A stretch of DNA of 41,382 nucleotides, from positions 1 to 41,382 of the forward strand of contig CAYWUJ010000020.1 in the NCBI GenBank assembly GCA_964461455.1, given 5' to 3'. The position numbers were made by a program, and so were the translations under genes. This DNA comes from UBA1413 sp964461455 (GTDB lineage: Bacteria; Bacteroidota; Bacteroidia; Bacteroidales; Prolixibacteraceae). The notes under the pieces were generated by a model that saw nothing but the letters and a program-made list of their open reading frames with translations, did not search any database and was not told where the DNA came from. This document shows positions 40,998-41,382 of the stretch, piece after piece (position 1 is the stretch's first letter; the number at the start of each line of letters is the position of its first letter).

Positions 40998-41382
40998 ATG
41001 GATTGGCATATCGGGGAAACGATCATCAGGGCGGCCGACTTTGTTTGGGGAACACCTATTCTGATACTGCTGTTGGGCGGAGGGTTTTTCTTCCTCGTCT
41101 ATTCGCGCCTTGTTCCGCTCCGGTATACGGGCCATGCCCTGTCGATTCTCACCGGAAAATATGACAATGCCGACGAACCCGGACAATTAAAGCATTACCA
41201 GGCCCTCTCCACGGCGCTGGCCGGCACCATCGGTATGGGCAACATCAGCGGGGTGGCCGTGGCCATCGCCACCGGCGGTCCGGGCGCCATGTTCTGGATG
41301 TGGATATCGGCCCTCCTGGGAGTGAGTACCAAATATTTCGAATGCACCCTGGCGGTGATGTTCCGGGGTCGCGACAGCAACG
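40998..41382 (+). CDS. Sodium:alanine symporter (AGCS) family protein, N-terminal part
   Basis: The frame opens at ATG 40998 and runs off the window. The 128 visible residues contain a first membrane segment (TPILILLLGGGFFFLVYSRL), then LSTALAGTIGMGNISGVAVA at about 68-87. That is the unwound helix region that binds sodium and amino acid in AGCS proteins. GGPGAMFWMWISALLGVSTK follows, then the start of FRGRDSN. It imports alanine, glycine or a similar amino acid with sodium. No good TAnnTTTG element precedes it. The 97-base gap behind the pseudogene holds nothing recognisable. Confidence 0.93.
   Translation, partial: MDWHIGETIIRAADFVWGTPILILLLGGGFFFLVYSRLVPLRYTGHALSILTGKYDNADEPGQLKHYQALSTALAGTIGMGNISGVAVAIATGGPGAMFWMWISALLGVSTKYFECTLAVMFRGRDSN

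Overview
The window comes from the chromosome of a member of the Bacteroidota, most likely a Bacteroidales-type bacterium with moderately high G+C. The evidence is a SusC/SusD outer-membrane pair, a fused LpxC/FabZ, an infB/nusA/rimP block, signal-peptidase-II lipoproteins, and several promoters with the Bacteroidota -7 element TAnnTTTG. No rRNA, tRNA or CRISPR array was seen.

Region 1 (1-4420) is a tight forward run of envelope or glycan genes: the tail of a probable polysaccharide-deacetylase-type protein, a FemAB/GNAT-like transferase, a polysaccharide deacetylase and a zinc-ribbon methyltransferase. It faces a convergent multi-pass GT-C-type membrane protein. Region 2 (4556-11328) holds uracil phosphoribosyltransferase (forward) and a reverse-strand housekeeping block in the order rimP, nusA, infB, tatA, lolD. 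Region 3 (11451-15281) is the lipid A start operon lpxD, lpxC/fabZ, lpxA, with a His-rich small beta-barrel candidate behind it. rimP and lpxD diverge from a shared promoter region.

Region 4 (15327-30160) is a complete sialic-acid foraging locus. Reverse-strand genes run from a SusC/SusD pair (nanO, nanU) through a GH33 sialidase lipoprotein (nanH), a two-domain sialate O-acetylesterase (nanS), N-acetylneuraminate lyase (nanA), a Kelch mutarotase lipoprotein (nanM) and an N-acylglucosamine 2-epimerase to an MFS transporter (nanT). A divergent FadR-type GntR regulator sits at the promoter end. Two near-identical palindromes, TTATGTA(C/G)TACATAA, lie one over the predicted nanO transcription start and one in the regulator's own promoter. 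That forms a self-consistent repressor circuit. A strong hairpin separates the transporter genes from the enzyme genes.

Region 5 (30162-41382) is accessory. It contains an unknown protein, a YgjP-type metallopeptidase, a translationally coupled pair (DUF4056-like secreted protein and a DoxX/aldo-keto-reductase-like fusion), cstA coupled to a lipoprotein FAD oxidoreductase, a secreted fusion of a YdjC/ChbG deacetylase to a serine beta-lactamase-like hydrolase, and the beginning of an AGCS amino-acid symporter. Among these are decayed sequences: an IS200/REP-type transposase start, an esterase active-site fragment and a GH172 (DUF2961) pseudogene with an in-frame stop and a frame change.
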